Below the pieces are notes generated by a model that did no database searches, was not told where the DNA came from, and worked only from the letters and a program-made list of their open reading frames with translations. A DNA stretch of 64,000 nt from Duganella lactea (GTDB lineage Bacteria > Pseudomonadota > Gammaproteobacteria > Burkholderiales > Burkholderiaceae_D). The position numbers and the translations under genes were made by a program. This document shows, one piece after another, positions 53,564-60,858 of this stretch (its first letter is position 1; each line of letters starts with the position of its first letter). The stretch is from the NCBI RefSeq assembly GCF_009857505.1, contig NZ_WWCP01000002.1:248001-312000 (forward strand), written 5' to 3'.

Positions 53564-54041
53564 TGGATGCTGATCTTGGTCCTGTCACGTTGACCAGGTA
53601 TTGCACCGAACCTGCTCGCGGAAACAGCTTGATGTGGATCGCGTCTTCGCCAGGCAGCACCTCAAACGTCGATGCGAAAGGATTCGCAGCGAACCGCTGC
53701 TCGGCAGCAGCCACTAGATTAGGCGCGGCAGCTTCGAACCTAGCGGCAGTCAATTCTTCTGCCGGCCGGGTGAGATGTGCGCCGTTCTCAGCAAGCGGCT
53801 TAAGCATCTCGGCTTGCATGAATGCTTTGGTTGCGATGGTCGCCGCAAGGCCCGCGCGCGAAGCTGCCACCTCCGCTGCCTCGGATGCAACCCTCATCTG
53901 CTCAAGCAGTTTGAGCGCCGGCTTCACCTGGCTATCGTCCACCTCGATCTTCAGCGAGGCGACGACCAGTTCGGATTTTCCTGGCGCGCGGGCGTATCCA
54001 AGCTTCGCCATGAAGGCGTCCAGGTGCTTACGAATGTTCAT
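53493..54041 (-). CDS. Hypothetical early protein (182 aa)
   Basis: The protein from ATG 54041 (MNIRKHLDAFMAKLGYAR) has an N-terminal helix, an Ala-rich helical middle, and a beta-rich C-terminal half (EDAIHIKLFPRAGSVQYLVN). No family is recognised. It overlaps Cro by 14 bp and follows it in the early operon, the place of cII-like or N-like genes in lambda, but no HTH is seen. Confidence 0.6.
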   Translation of the reverse strand: MNIRKHLDAFMAKLGYARAPGKSELVVASLKIEVDDSQVKPALKLLEQMRVASEAAEVAASRAGLAATIATKAFMQAEMLKPLAENGAHLTRPAEELTAARFEAAAPNLVAAAEQRFAANPFASTFEVLPGEDAIHIKLFPRAGSVQYLVNVTGPRSASIKFEAALPKFVQVERLVECEPGS

Positions 54042-54267
54042 GGGGTTCTCCGGTGGTGGCGAGTTCGGGCCAGATGTTTTGCCAGTCGTATGGGCGCAGA
54101 TCTTTGCGCGTAACCTTGCATGCTGTAGCGCGCTCGATGGCGAGGCAGTGTTCGACCGGCACACCGCGAACGCGCCAATTACCGATACGCGCCGAGCTGG
54201 CACCGATTTTTTCGGCCAGATTCGACAGGCCGCCGCAGAGCTGAATAGCTTTGTCTAGTGAGTTCAT
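54028..54267 (-). CDS. Cro-type repressor (YdaS family)
   Basis: The 79-residue protein starts MNSLDKAIQLCGGLSNLAEK and has the YdaS/Cro helix-turn-helix (IGASSARIGNWRVRGVPVEH). It is divergent from the CI-like gene. Its -10 hexamer ends seven bases before the ATG, so transcription should start at or next to the start codon and the mRNA may be leaderless. It should repress CI synthesis and drive the lytic choice. Confidence 0.82.
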   Translation of the reverse strand: MNSLDKAIQLCGGLSNLAEKIGASSARIGNWRVRGVPVEHCLAIERATACKVTRKDLRPYDWQNIWPELATTGEPHEHS

Positions 54268-54273
54268 ACGACC

Positions 54274-54302
54274 ACTCTACACAACTCGTGTATTTCAGTC
54301 AA
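54274..54302 (-). promoter_or_regulatory. Leftward early promoter with operator in the spacer
   Basis: On the leftward strand TTGACT (54297-54302) and TAGAGT (54274-54279) are exactly 17 bp apart. The palindrome TACACGAGTTGTGTA (54278-54292) fills the spacer. A repressor bound there would block RNA polymerase. The rightward early promoter has the same arrangement. Confidence 0.75.
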
Positions 54303-54313
54303 ACTTTTTGTGT

Positions 54314-54328
54314 AACACGTTTTGTGAA
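54314..54328. promoter_or_regulatory. Second operator near the CI start
   Basis: AACACGTTTTGTGAA matches the palindrome TACACGNNTTGTGTA at all but the outer positions. It lies 20 bp before the CI start codon, so it could mediate autoregulation of CI. Confidence 0.6.
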
Positions 54329-54348
54329 TAGCCCGTTATCCTTCGCGC

Positions 54349-55032
54349 ATGAATAAAAGAGCCAACATCCCTTGGGCACGTATTGAGGCCCGTTTAGTGG
54401 AGCTTGATAAAGATCAAGCGTGGCTACGCACGACCCTGGAGGTTGAGCCGAACGTAATCACAAACTGGAAATCGCGAGGTGCGCCTGCAAGCAAAGCCGT
54501 ATCAATTGCGCTGGCCCTTGGTCTTTCAACTGACCAGCTGCTTGGCTCGCCAGTTGACTTATCCGATGTCCCGGGAGCAATGCGAGTGGTGGTAGCCGAG
54601 CCAGGCGATCCGAATTTCTACCAGATCAAGAAGGTCAAACTTCAGCTGCGTGCGGGAGTGACGGGTTTCCAAACTGTCCCCGATATTTATGATGGTGACA
54701 CGATTAGCCTGCGCAAGAATTGGGTAGATCGTAAGGGCATACATCCTTCTACGCTGCTCGCATTGACTGTGGCCGGAGATAGTATGGAGCCGAACCTATA
54801 CGAAGGCGATGTCGTCGTCATTGATACTGCGGACAAGGTGATGAAGGATGGAGCAGTCTACGCCTTTAATTACGATGGCGAATCTGTGATTAAACGCTTG
54901 GTGAAAGAGCGCGGCGACTGGTGGCTATTCTCGGACAATCCGGACCAGGCGCGTCATCGGCCGAAGGGCTGCCGTAGCGGCGACTGCGGAATTATTGGCC
55001 GCGTCGTGAAGCGCGAGACAGACCACATTTAA
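54349..55032 (+). CDS. CI-type repressor with S24 (LexA-like) peptidase domain
   Basis: The 227-residue protein has an N-terminal helix-turn-helix (about residues 15-60, TTLEVEPNVITNWKSRG) and a C-terminal S24 domain. The catalytic Ser145 lies in AGDSMEPNLYEGD, the Lys182 in GESVIKRL, and an Ala-Gly cleavage site sits at 102-103. This predicts RecA-triggered self-cleavage and SOS induction of the prophage. It is divergent from cro and should bind the shared operators. It probably heads a rightward lysogenic transcript that includes the following genes. Confidence 0.9.
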   Translation: MNKRANIPWARIEARLVELDKDQAWLRTTLEVEPNVITNWKSRGAPASKAVSIALALGLSTDQLLGSPVDLSDVPGAMRVVVAEPGDPNFYQIKKVKLQLRAGVTGFQTVPDIYDGDTISLRKNWVDRKGIHPSTLLALTVAGDSMEPNLYEGDVVVIDTADKVMKDGAVYAFNYDGESVIKRLVKERGDWWLFSDNPDQARHRPKGCRSGDCGIIGRVVKRETDHI

Positions 55033-55046
55033 AGCACGGGAAAAGC

Positions 55047-55328
55047 ATGACTGGACTGCTAAAATTTCTGAACAAGACGCTACTTGTAGCTGCTAAGCCA
55101 GCACCAGCAAAAAAGCAAGTCGGAAGGTCGGCGCCGACGGCCCCGTCAAAGTCGATGGTCATGAGTTCTAGCGATCCGGTGGGTGCCCTTCGATCAAATT
55201 CCGACATCCTGGGCGGGCTAATATTTTCTGCAACAATGCAACCCCGCATATCCGCAGATGGCAAAAATCGAAGATTGACCGTACCGCGACGCGCCTGGAC
55301 TGCGTTGTTCGGTAGCAATATTCCGTGA
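55047..55328 (+). CDS. Hypothetical lysogenic-region protein (93 aa)
   Basis: The protein starts MTGLLKFLNKTLLVAAKPAP after a GGGAAAAG site and is 14 bp after the CI stop. It is Lys/Ser/Pro-rich with a basic C-terminus and no known family. Co-transcription with CI suggests expression in the lysogen. Confidence 0.5.
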   Translation: MTGLLKFLNKTLLVAAKPAPAKKQVGRSAPTAPSKSMVMSSSDPVGALRSNSDILGGLIFSATMQPRISADGKNRRLTVPRRAWTALFGSNIP

Positions 55329-55376
55329 GATTTCCAGTTATGGATTTTTATATAATTCAGCCTTCACCTTGGAGTA

Positions 55377-55778
55377 ATGATGACGACCGAATCTCTCACT
55401 GCAACCGCACCTGGCCCCATTCGCCTAGAAGTAATTGATCGCGCGTCGGTGCGAGCCCTAGTCGAGTCGGAAGGACAGTATTTAGCGGCGGTCGCAAAAG
55501 CGGGTGAAAATGTTCACCAGGTTGCGCTGGATCGGCAGGATGAGATTGCTAAATTTGCGGCTGCTCTACCTGCCGAGGATATCGGCAATTTCTATGCACT
55601 GTACAACGAAGAGGTCGCTGCAGCAGCACGAGCAAGCTCAGATCGCATCTTGTCGCAAAACGCCGCAGAGACTGCGAAGTTGATGCAGCGCGCGCAGGAC
55701 TCCAGCAATCTGAGCACCTGGGTTTCGATAATGGTGTTCTTCATCATCCTGATCACCGCCATCGGAATGTTCAAGTAG
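55377..55778 (+). CDS. Helical protein with a C-terminal membrane anchor
   Basis: The 133-residue protein is helical and charged and ends in a hydrophobic segment (WVSIMVFFIILITAIGMF), so it is probably tail-anchored in the inner membrane. GGAG precedes two adjacent ATGs (55377 and 55380), and a TATAAT lies at 55351-55356. No family is recognised. Its place after CI suggests expression in the lysogen; a role in exclusion is possible. Confidence 0.6.
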   Translation: MMTTESLTATAPGPIRLEVIDRASVRALVESEGQYLAAVAKAGENVHQVALDRQDEIAKFAAALPAEDIGNFYALYNEEVAAAARASSDRILSQNAAETAKLMQRAQDSSNLSTWVSIMVFFIILITAIGMFK

Positions 55779-55837
55779 GTTTGGTCGAAGTGTTCGACGA
55801 TCACTGGAAGGCTATTTGCGAGAGAGGGTAAGATCAA

Positions 55838-56599
55838 TTGGCTTATGAAATAAAACGCCCTATGGGTTCGACCACTTCACACGGAGAGTCTCCAGAACCC
55901 TTTTTATCGACGTTCGCTAAAAATGTACAGGACATCGAATCCTGGCTTAAAGAGGTCGAGATAATTCTCGAAACAAGCGCACCCGATGGGCGGCTACTTA
56001 AGCTCAAGAACAATGACATTTTACCAGTCTTCGACGAGGCAATGCGTCAGCTGAAGCTGGAACCAAACAGTGAGCTCGCCAAACAATACCGGAGCATCAT
56101 CCCGAGACTGCAACAATATATCGCCCGGTGCGACGCTGCTATCAAGTCTTGGGATGCCTTAAGGGCTTCCGAAACACCAGCGGTTGACACAAACGAAATA
56201 CAACCGCATGATGAAGCCATGACTACCCCGACCCGCGAAGAAATCGACGCCAAGCTAGAACTCATCGAAACCCGGATGGACGGGCGAGTTTTATCTATTG
56301 AAAATTTGGTGCGATCCTCGATTGCTGAGTCGCAGGAGACCAGGCGAGACATCAAGAGCCTGAAGTGGACAATCCTGTTCACCGCCGTCGCAACCGTTGT
56401 TGCTCTATGGGGTGTCAATGCTGCCATCTTCTCGAACATGGTCGCCTCGTTCGAATCCGGAAAGAACACGGCCACAGGCCAAGCTGACGTGAAAAAACAG
56501 ACTGAGGAGACGGCCGCGCTGATCAGAAAAATGCAAGAGCAGCTTGATGCGCAGCCGGCCGCCGACCGCAAAGACGCCAAGCCCGCCGATAAGAAGTGA
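55838..56599 (+). CDS. Membrane-anchored coiled-coil protein downstream of CI
   Basis: The 253-residue protein has a long helical N-terminal part and a hydrophobic segment near residue 178 (WTILFTAVATVVALWGVN). A charged C-terminal coiled coil follows (TEETAALIRKMQEQLDAQ). A TTG at 55838 is the likely start (GAGAGGG upstream), with an ATG at 55862 as alternative. No family is known to me. With the gene before it, it forms a pair of membrane proteins expressed beside CI, a common site of superinfection exclusion genes. Confidence 0.55.
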   Translation: MAYEIKRPMGSTTSHGESPEPFLSTFAKNVQDIESWLKEVEIILETSAPDGRLLKLKNNDILPVFDEAMRQLKLEPNSELAKQYRSIIPRLQQYIARCDAAIKSWDALRASETPAVDTNEIQPHDEAMTTPTREEIDAKLELIETRMDGRVLSIENLVRSSIAESQETRRDIKSLKWTILFTAVATVVALWGVNAAIFSNMVASFESGKNTATGQADVKKQTEETAALIRKMQEQLDAQPAADRKDAKPADKK

Positions 56600-56935
56600 G
56601 TTGGCGGCTCGTTCCTGGCCAATGTGTTCTAGCGCCTGAGCGGGAGCATTTGCAACCCATAGCAAAGTAACCGGGTGCCCGCCTGATTGCTGAAGCGCAA
56701 TGCTACTTCCCTATCGCTCCATAACCACCAACCTTCTCAGCAGCCCCATTTAGTATGATGTGGCGGCGAGCCCGCGTCGTGCTTCTTGCCGGGGATCGAT
56801 AGAACCTGCGGATGTTGCTCTGGTTGCCATTGCCCTCCGCTAAACAAAGACGTCGTGAGGCCGCGAATGGCGCGCAACTACGTCGGCGCTCTCGCGGCCT
56901 GTTGCACGACTACACTTATCACTTCAGGAGAAAAA
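56600..56935. other. Gap upstream of the 159-aa gene
   Basis: No gene is supported in these 336 bases. An open frame from 56786 continues into the next gene, but its 5' part (CGCCSGCHC and so on) looks random, and the ribosome site lies just before 56936. A promoter for the next gene is expected but not clear. Confidence 0.35.
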
Positions 56936-57415
56936 ATGAGAATCACTCAAAATTCATTGCCAACCTATGCGCCCACAACGCGCAACACGAATGCAAGCAG
57001 CTCCACCACATCCTTTGCAGCGGTAATGAACGAGACAATCAACCGGGCCGAGAGCAGCAACGGTGCCGATAACAAAGCTGCCGTGGCCACACGCCGCGAC
57101 ACCTCGTCGATGACGCCGGCTGAGATGCGCACTTTCGCCAAGGAGCTATACAACTCCGGGAAGATCGACCAGGAAGCTCTGATGAGCCTAACCATTGTCG
57201 GCCCGATTGGCAAAGCCGGCCCGAATGGTGAATTCATTCCGTTCACTGAAAGCGAGAGGGCAGTCATCGACAATACGCCAGTGAACTATAACCAGATTGC
57301 CAATATGAGCATCGCACGCATCGAATCTGATGGCCGGGCGCTCGACCCGACATCAGGCTATCAGACTTGGTTGGCGATCAGGACTGCCCTGAACCAATAT
57401 CAGCAAGGCGCCTAA
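56936..57415 (+). CDS. Hypothetical accessory protein (159 aa)
   Basis: The protein from ATG 56936 (MRITQNSLPTYAPTTRNT) follows an AGGAG site. The N-terminal third is Ser/Thr/Asn-rich and the rest is helical (TPAEMRTFAKELYNSGKIDQ). It has some likeness to small secreted or flagellar-type proteins, but no family is certain. It is the last gene before a terminator. Confidence 0.55.
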   Translation: MRITQNSLPTYAPTTRNTNASSSTTSFAAVMNETINRAESSNGADNKAAVATRRDTSSMTPAEMRTFAKELYNSGKIDQEALMSLTIVGPIGKAGPNGEFIPFTESERAVIDNTPVNYNQIANMSIARIESDGRALDPTSGYQTWLAIRTALNQYQQGA

Positions 57416-57520
57416 GAAACAGCACATCACATGGACACTGAATTGCAAGAGGCGCTCAATTCTGCCCACGCCGTACACTGACGGCTTCCGGCACTGCTTC
57501 AGGCGCCACTAGCTTCAAAC

Positions 57521-57546
57521 AAAGCCCCGCCAGTCGGGGCTTTTTA
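57521..57546 (+). terminator. Rho-independent terminator of the lysogenic transcript
   Basis: AAAGCCCCGCC / CGGGGCTTTTT forms a stable hairpin with a T-run on the rightward strand, about 105 bp after the 159-aa gene. Confidence 0.85.
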
Positions 57547-57590
57547 ACGACTGAGGGTCGGGCCAGCGACATCTGCGGCATAATGCCTGC

Positions 57591-57872
57591 ATGCAATATC
57601 TTTCAGCTGTAATAGTCCTCAACCACCTCACCCTCGCAGCGATCCTGGTCGATCCCGATCAGACCTATCCTGAACCGGGCGCGCGCCTGATCGCCGAGGC
57701 GCAACCCTACTTCCCTACCCTGCCCATCATCCTGGTGTCGCCGCGCATCGGCGGCTTCTCGCGCAGCTTTGCGCACTTCGACACCACCAACATCATCAAG
57801 CACATCAATACGGATGCGATTGACTGGCGGCCGGCGGTGCCACCGGTCGAGGCGGGCGAGCTGCCGTTCTAA
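57591..57872 (+). CDS. Hypothetical phage protein (93 aa)
   Basis: The protein starts MQYLSAVIVLNHLTLAAILV. Its later sequence (YFPTLPIILVSPRIGGFSRS) is like a small alpha/beta protein. It lies between the terminator and the rightward early promoter, so it must have its own promoter. No family is recognised. Confidence 0.5.
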   Translation: MQYLSAVIVLNHLTLAAILVDPDQTYPEPGARLIAEAQPYFPTLPIILVSPRIGGFSRSFAHFDTTNIIKHINTDAIDWRPAVPPVEAGELPF

Positions 57873-57933
57873 CAGCGCGCTCACACGGACATCGCCGATG
57901 TCGGATCACCGCTACACAAAAAGAAAAATTAAA

Positions 57934-57974
57934 TACACAAATCGTTTGATCTAAATACACGTATTGTGTATTAT
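57934..57974 (+). promoter_or_regulatory. Rightward early promoter with two operators
   Basis: TTGATC (57946-57951) and TATTAT (57969-57974) are exactly 17 bp apart. A perfect palindrome, AATACACGTATTGTGTATT (57954-57972), fills the spacer. A second, weaker copy (TACACAAATCGTTTG, 57934-57948) overlaps the -35. This is the same design as the leftward promoter, so both early operons should be under one repressor. Confidence 0.78.
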
Positions 57975-58009
57975 CTTTCCATCGACGCACAGACACGATG
58001 GAAAACACG

Positions 58010-58093
58010 ATGAGCCCAAAAGAACTCGCAGCACTGGCCGAAGCAACCCGCCGCGGTGACGCCGCTTTCGCCGCAAAGCAGGTGGCGAAATGA
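58010..58093 (+). CDS. Tiny leader protein of the rightward operon (27 aa)
   Basis: The frame from ATG 58010 encodes MSPKELAALAEATRRGDAAF and a short basic end. An in-frame ATG at 57998 would add four residues. Its stop overlaps the next start (ATGA), so it is translationally coupled. It is too short for most gene finders. Confidence 0.5.
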   Translation: MSPKELAALAEATRRGDAAFAAKQVAK

Positions 58094-58434
58094 TCGCCCT
58101 GATCGTTGGCCTGCCGTCCGCCGCCGGCCTGAACGTTGTGCAGCTGGCCGCCGACCACCTTGCCGCACCGCGCAGCCACCTGCAACTGGTGAAGTCGCTG
58201 CCGGTCGCCAAGGGCGAGAACGGCATGCAGACGGTGGCCGAGTTGTGCGCTGCGCGCGGTGTGCAACTGTCGATCGCCGACATGAACCGCATCGGCCGCC
58301 GCGCCGCCAGCCTCTCGCGCAAGCAGGACTTGCAGCCAGTGAAGGTCGCATGCCAGCTGTTCGGTGAAGTGAATTCGTACCGCGCCGACATTCTGGCGCT
58401 GGCCTGGGACCAAATCGAGGCTGAGCCGAAATGA
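58090..58434 (+). CDS. Hypothetical early protein (114 aa)
   Basis: The protein starts MIALIVGLPSAAGLNVVQLA and has a helical second half with KVACQLFGEVNSYRADILAL. No family is recognised. It is in the rightward early operon, with overlaps at both ends. Confidence 0.55.
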   Translation: MIALIVGLPSAAGLNVVQLAADHLAAPRSHLQLVKSLPVAKGENGMQTVAELCAARGVQLSIADMNRIGRRAASLSRKQDLQPVKVACQLFGEVNSYRADILALAWDQIEAEPK

Positions 58435-58835
58435 ACGCACCAATCTCCGCCGCCCTGCTCCAGCTACGCGCCGGCAACGTCGCCGCGTCGGCAGCCAAAG
58501 CAGACGGGCAACTACGCGCCGTGCAGGTCGTCACGCAGCCGATGGTGCCAACCGATGTTCGCCTTCTGCGCTCCGGCTACGAGCATGATGGCCTGCGCCT
58601 CGACCTGTACGGCACGCTCGATGCGGCCGGCTATGAAGTCGAGAGTGCCGCACTCAGCGGCGCCACCGAGAAAATCGACGTCACCGTCTGGCTGACCCGC
58701 GAGCAGCTGCGCCAGATGAGCGACTGGTGCGACCGCCACCTACCAAGCGCACATGAACTGGGCCTGGTCTCGCAACAGGAGGCGCGCGCCGACCTGGCCA
58801 TGTGGATGCGCAGCTGCGGCGCCGAGCCACCTTGA
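58431..58835 (+). CDS. Hypothetical early protein (134 aa)
   Basis: The protein starts MNAPISAALLQLRAGNVAAS and has a beta-rich middle (GTLDAAGYEVESAALSGATE) and a C-terminal helical region. No family is recognised. ATGA overlap with the preceding gene supports the start. Confidence 0.55.
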   Translation: MNAPISAALLQLRAGNVAASAAKADGQLRAVQVVTQPMVPTDVRLLRSGYEHDGLRLDLYGTLDAAGYEVESAALSGATEKIDVTVWLTREQLRQMSDWCDRHLPSAHELGLVSQQEARADLAMWMRSCGAEPP

Positions 58836-58992
58836 ACCGAATCCGAAGCGCGCTGCCTCGGAGTGCAACGCAGCGATAGCCGTTGGTCAGGCGATAGAAA
58901 TGCGCCCAGTGGGATCTGAAATGCCCCGACTTCGCCGCGCGGTCGGCCCATCCCGGGCAAGCGCGGCACCAACCAAAGAAAGGAAGTATCAC

Positions 58993-59169
58993 ATGGCGGC
59001 ATTCAAAAAAGGCGCAGCGGTGAAAGCTAAGAGCGCGAAGAGCGGCAAGGTCTCCGACGGCAAGTTCGTGCAGGAGCGCCCGGCCGGCAAGGGCGTGTTC
59101 TACGACGTGGACCTGGGCGAGGCCGGCGGCGTCAAGTCCTTCCGTCCATCGCAGGTGACCGCGGCCTGA
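58993..59169 (+). CDS. Small basic protein (58 aa)
   Basis: The frame from ATG 58993 (MAAFKKGAAVKAKSAKSG) follows an AAGGAAG site and encodes a 58-residue basic beta protein ending VKSFRPSQVTAA. The longer frame from 58753 lies in the shadow of the preceding gene. The pattern resembles small SH3-like or DUF2158-like proteins but no family is certain. Confidence 0.6.
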   Translation: MAAFKKGAAVKAKSAKSGKVSDGKFVQERPAGKGVFYDVDLGEAGGVKSFRPSQVTAA

Positions 59170-59455
59170 TTGTCCAGCGGCCCGGCCGCCAGTGGCACCC
59201 GTCCCGCGCCGGGTAAGCGCGGGAACCACATGGCTGCCGGTTGGTGGTCGAGGAAGTCCTGCGACGTGGGCGGCAAGCCAGGTGCGCGCAGCAAACTCTC
59301 GGCATGCTGGCCAGCGGTCAGCCGGCAGCCATGTGGTATAGCGCCGAAATGGGAGAAAGACGGCCCTTGAATCCCATGTAAAAACAATAGCAGCTGTAGC
59401 TGGGCCTAGCCGGGGCAGAACCGGCCCAAACAACGAAGTCAACAGGGAGAGCGCG
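59170..59455. other. Gap with a long inverted repeat
   Basis: No gene is supported in these 286 bases. A perfect 15-bp inverted repeat (CCACATGGCTGCCGG at 59226-59240 and its complement at 59322-59336) encloses 81 bases. It could form a long RNA hairpin in the rightward transcript. An open frame across it has poor codon use. Confidence 0.4.
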
Positions 59456-59902
59456 ATGCGCGAGGTCAAAGTGTTTAAGTGGGAGCAAAAGGAAATCGAC
59501 GGCAAGTGGGCCAACGTGAAGGTCTTCGACTTCGTCGCTCTGTTTCACCAGTTTGCGCAGGAAGCTGACGGTGAAGGTCAAACGAATCCAGTCGCGATCA
59601 TTGAGCGCGCCGATGGCCGGGTTGAGACTGTGTTTGCGCCGATGCTTCAGTTCTGCGCAGCTGAGGTTCCGAAGCAGCGCTTCGCACCACACCAGCCGCC
59701 GAGGGCCGTACTTGCTGCCGCGCCCGCACTGCTGCACGAACTGGAGTGCGCCGACGATATCATCAAAGTAATGCTCAGCGCCATGACGCTGGAGCAGAAA
59801 TCGAAGTGCGCCGCGCAGCTGGAGCGCGAAGGTGTCTCGCCGGACGGTATGACCCGCGCCCACGAGCGCGCCGCCGCACTGGCCGCAGCAGGCGCCGCAT
59901 GA
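59456..59902 (+). CDS. Hypothetical early protein (148 aa)
   Basis: The protein starts MREVKVFKWEQKEIDGKWAN after a GGGAG site. The first half is beta-rich, and the second half (EVPKQRFAPHQPPRAVLAAA onward) is helical. No family is recognised. It overlaps the next gene (ATGA). Confidence 0.55.
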   Translation: MREVKVFKWEQKEIDGKWANVKVFDFVALFHQFAQEADGEGQTNPVAIIERADGRVETVFAPMLQFCAAEVPKQRFAPHQPPRAVLAAAPALLHELECADDIIKVMLSAMTLEQKSKCAAQLEREGVSPDGMTRAHERAAALAAAGAA

Positions 59903-60255
59903 GCACCATCACCCACATCACCGCTGGCAAAGCCTCGCGCCTCGCGGTATCCGCCCTGCTCGCCTTCGCCTATCAGGATTCCGGATTCGAGGATGCGCTG
60001 ACCAGCGGCAACCTGGACGCTGCTGAGCAGACGCCGGCCGGCAGCCACGTCAGCCGCTATCAGATCGCTGGCGGTCGCCGCAACAGCGTGGCGCCGCAGC
60101 TGGCCGCGCGCGAGTTCGGCCTGGTCTACACGATCACTGTGAGGGATGACGACGACCGGCCACGCAGCTACGCCGCCATCGGCGACCCGCGCGCACTGCA
60201 AGATGCAGCCTACGACGCCGGCGCCATGGGCGTAACCATCATGGTGCGGCAATGA
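59899..60255 (+). CDS. Hypothetical early protein (118 aa)
   Basis: The protein from ATG 59899 (MSTITHITAGKASRLAVSA) has a helical N-terminal part and a beta-rich second half (EFGLVYTITVRDDDDRPRSY). The longer frame upstream is the shadow of the preceding gene. No family is recognised. Confidence 0.55.
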   Translation: MSTITHITAGKASRLAVSALLAFAYQDSGFEDALTSGNLDAAEQTPAGSHVSRYQIAGGRRNSVAPQLAAREFGLVYTITVRDDDDRPRSYAAIGDPRALQDAAYDAGAMGVTIMVRQ

Positions 60256-60593
60256 GTGATCACCGGGGCACCTTGGAGGCAATCATGCGCGAGTGCGCGA
60301 ACTCGCGGACGTACACCCGCCGTGTGCAGGTCATCAATACCATCGCGATGAAAGCGCTGGGCATGACGGCCGGTCAACGGCATGTAGTGCACCTGCGGAT
60401 TATGGAGCGAATCGGCGACGAGCCTATGAAGGCGCGCTACCTGGAGCGACGGGCCAAGGCAGATGCGCGGATGTCGCAGTTCATGCGCGACACGCACGGC
60501 ATCGAACTTGAACCAATTGCTCACTCCGGTCTGCTCGATGCGGCGCAGCGTGAGGATGCGCATAGCGCCTATCACCTGGATGGTGCCGCGTGA
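60252..60593 (+). CDS. Hypothetical early protein (113 aa)
   Basis: The protein starts MSDHRGTLEAIMRECANSRT and is mostly helical and basic (TTR/RRVQV, then ERRAKADARMSQFMRDTHG). No family is recognised. Overlaps on both sides tie it into the operon. Confidence 0.55.
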   Translation: MSDHRGTLEAIMRECANSRTYTRRVQVINTIAMKALGMTAGQRHVVHLRIMERIGDEPMKARYLERRAKADARMSQFMRDTHGIELEPIAHSGLLDAAQREDAHSAYHLDGAA

Positions 60594-60724
60594 AGCTGCG
60601 CGACTGGCTCACCATTGCCCTGCTGTGCTTACTGATCGGCAGCGCCTACGCCTTCATGCAGCGCGCCGACGAAGAAAGTGCAGCGCGCGAGCTGGCCGTC
60701 GCGCACGGGAAGCCGGATAAGTGA
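60590..60724 (+). CDS. Tiny membrane protein (44 aa)
   Basis: A GTG at 60590, overlapping the preceding stop, opens a 44-residue frame: a basic start, a hydrophobic segment (LTIALLCLLIGSAYAF) and a charged tail. It could be a single-pass membrane peptide of the recombination operon. It is below the usual size limit. Confidence 0.5.
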   Translation: MKLRDWLTIALLCLLIGSAYAFMQRADEESAARELAVAHGKPDK

Positions 60725-60858
60725 CTGCCCTCGCCTACGTCGCCGGCGCCACGCTGCGCAAACTGCGCGCTGGCCACCGCCCTGCACATGCGCTGCGCCT
60801 GGCGCTACTGAATAACGAAGCAAATAACCTGAACCGGAGAATGAAATGGGAAGCATGA
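60721..60858 (+). CDS. Tiny basic protein (45 aa)
   Basis: A GTG at 60721 shares bases with the preceding stop and opens a 45-residue helical, basic frame (TLRKLRAGHRPAHALRLALL). Its end overlaps the ERF gene start. Tiling is the main evidence. Confidence 0.45.
   Translation: MTALAYVAGATLRKLRAGHRPAHALRLALLNNEANNLNRRMKWEA

Noticed and set aside
59170-59370. A 66-codon frame in the early gap
   Set aside because: It starts with TTG, has poor codon use and crosses both arms of the inverted repeat.
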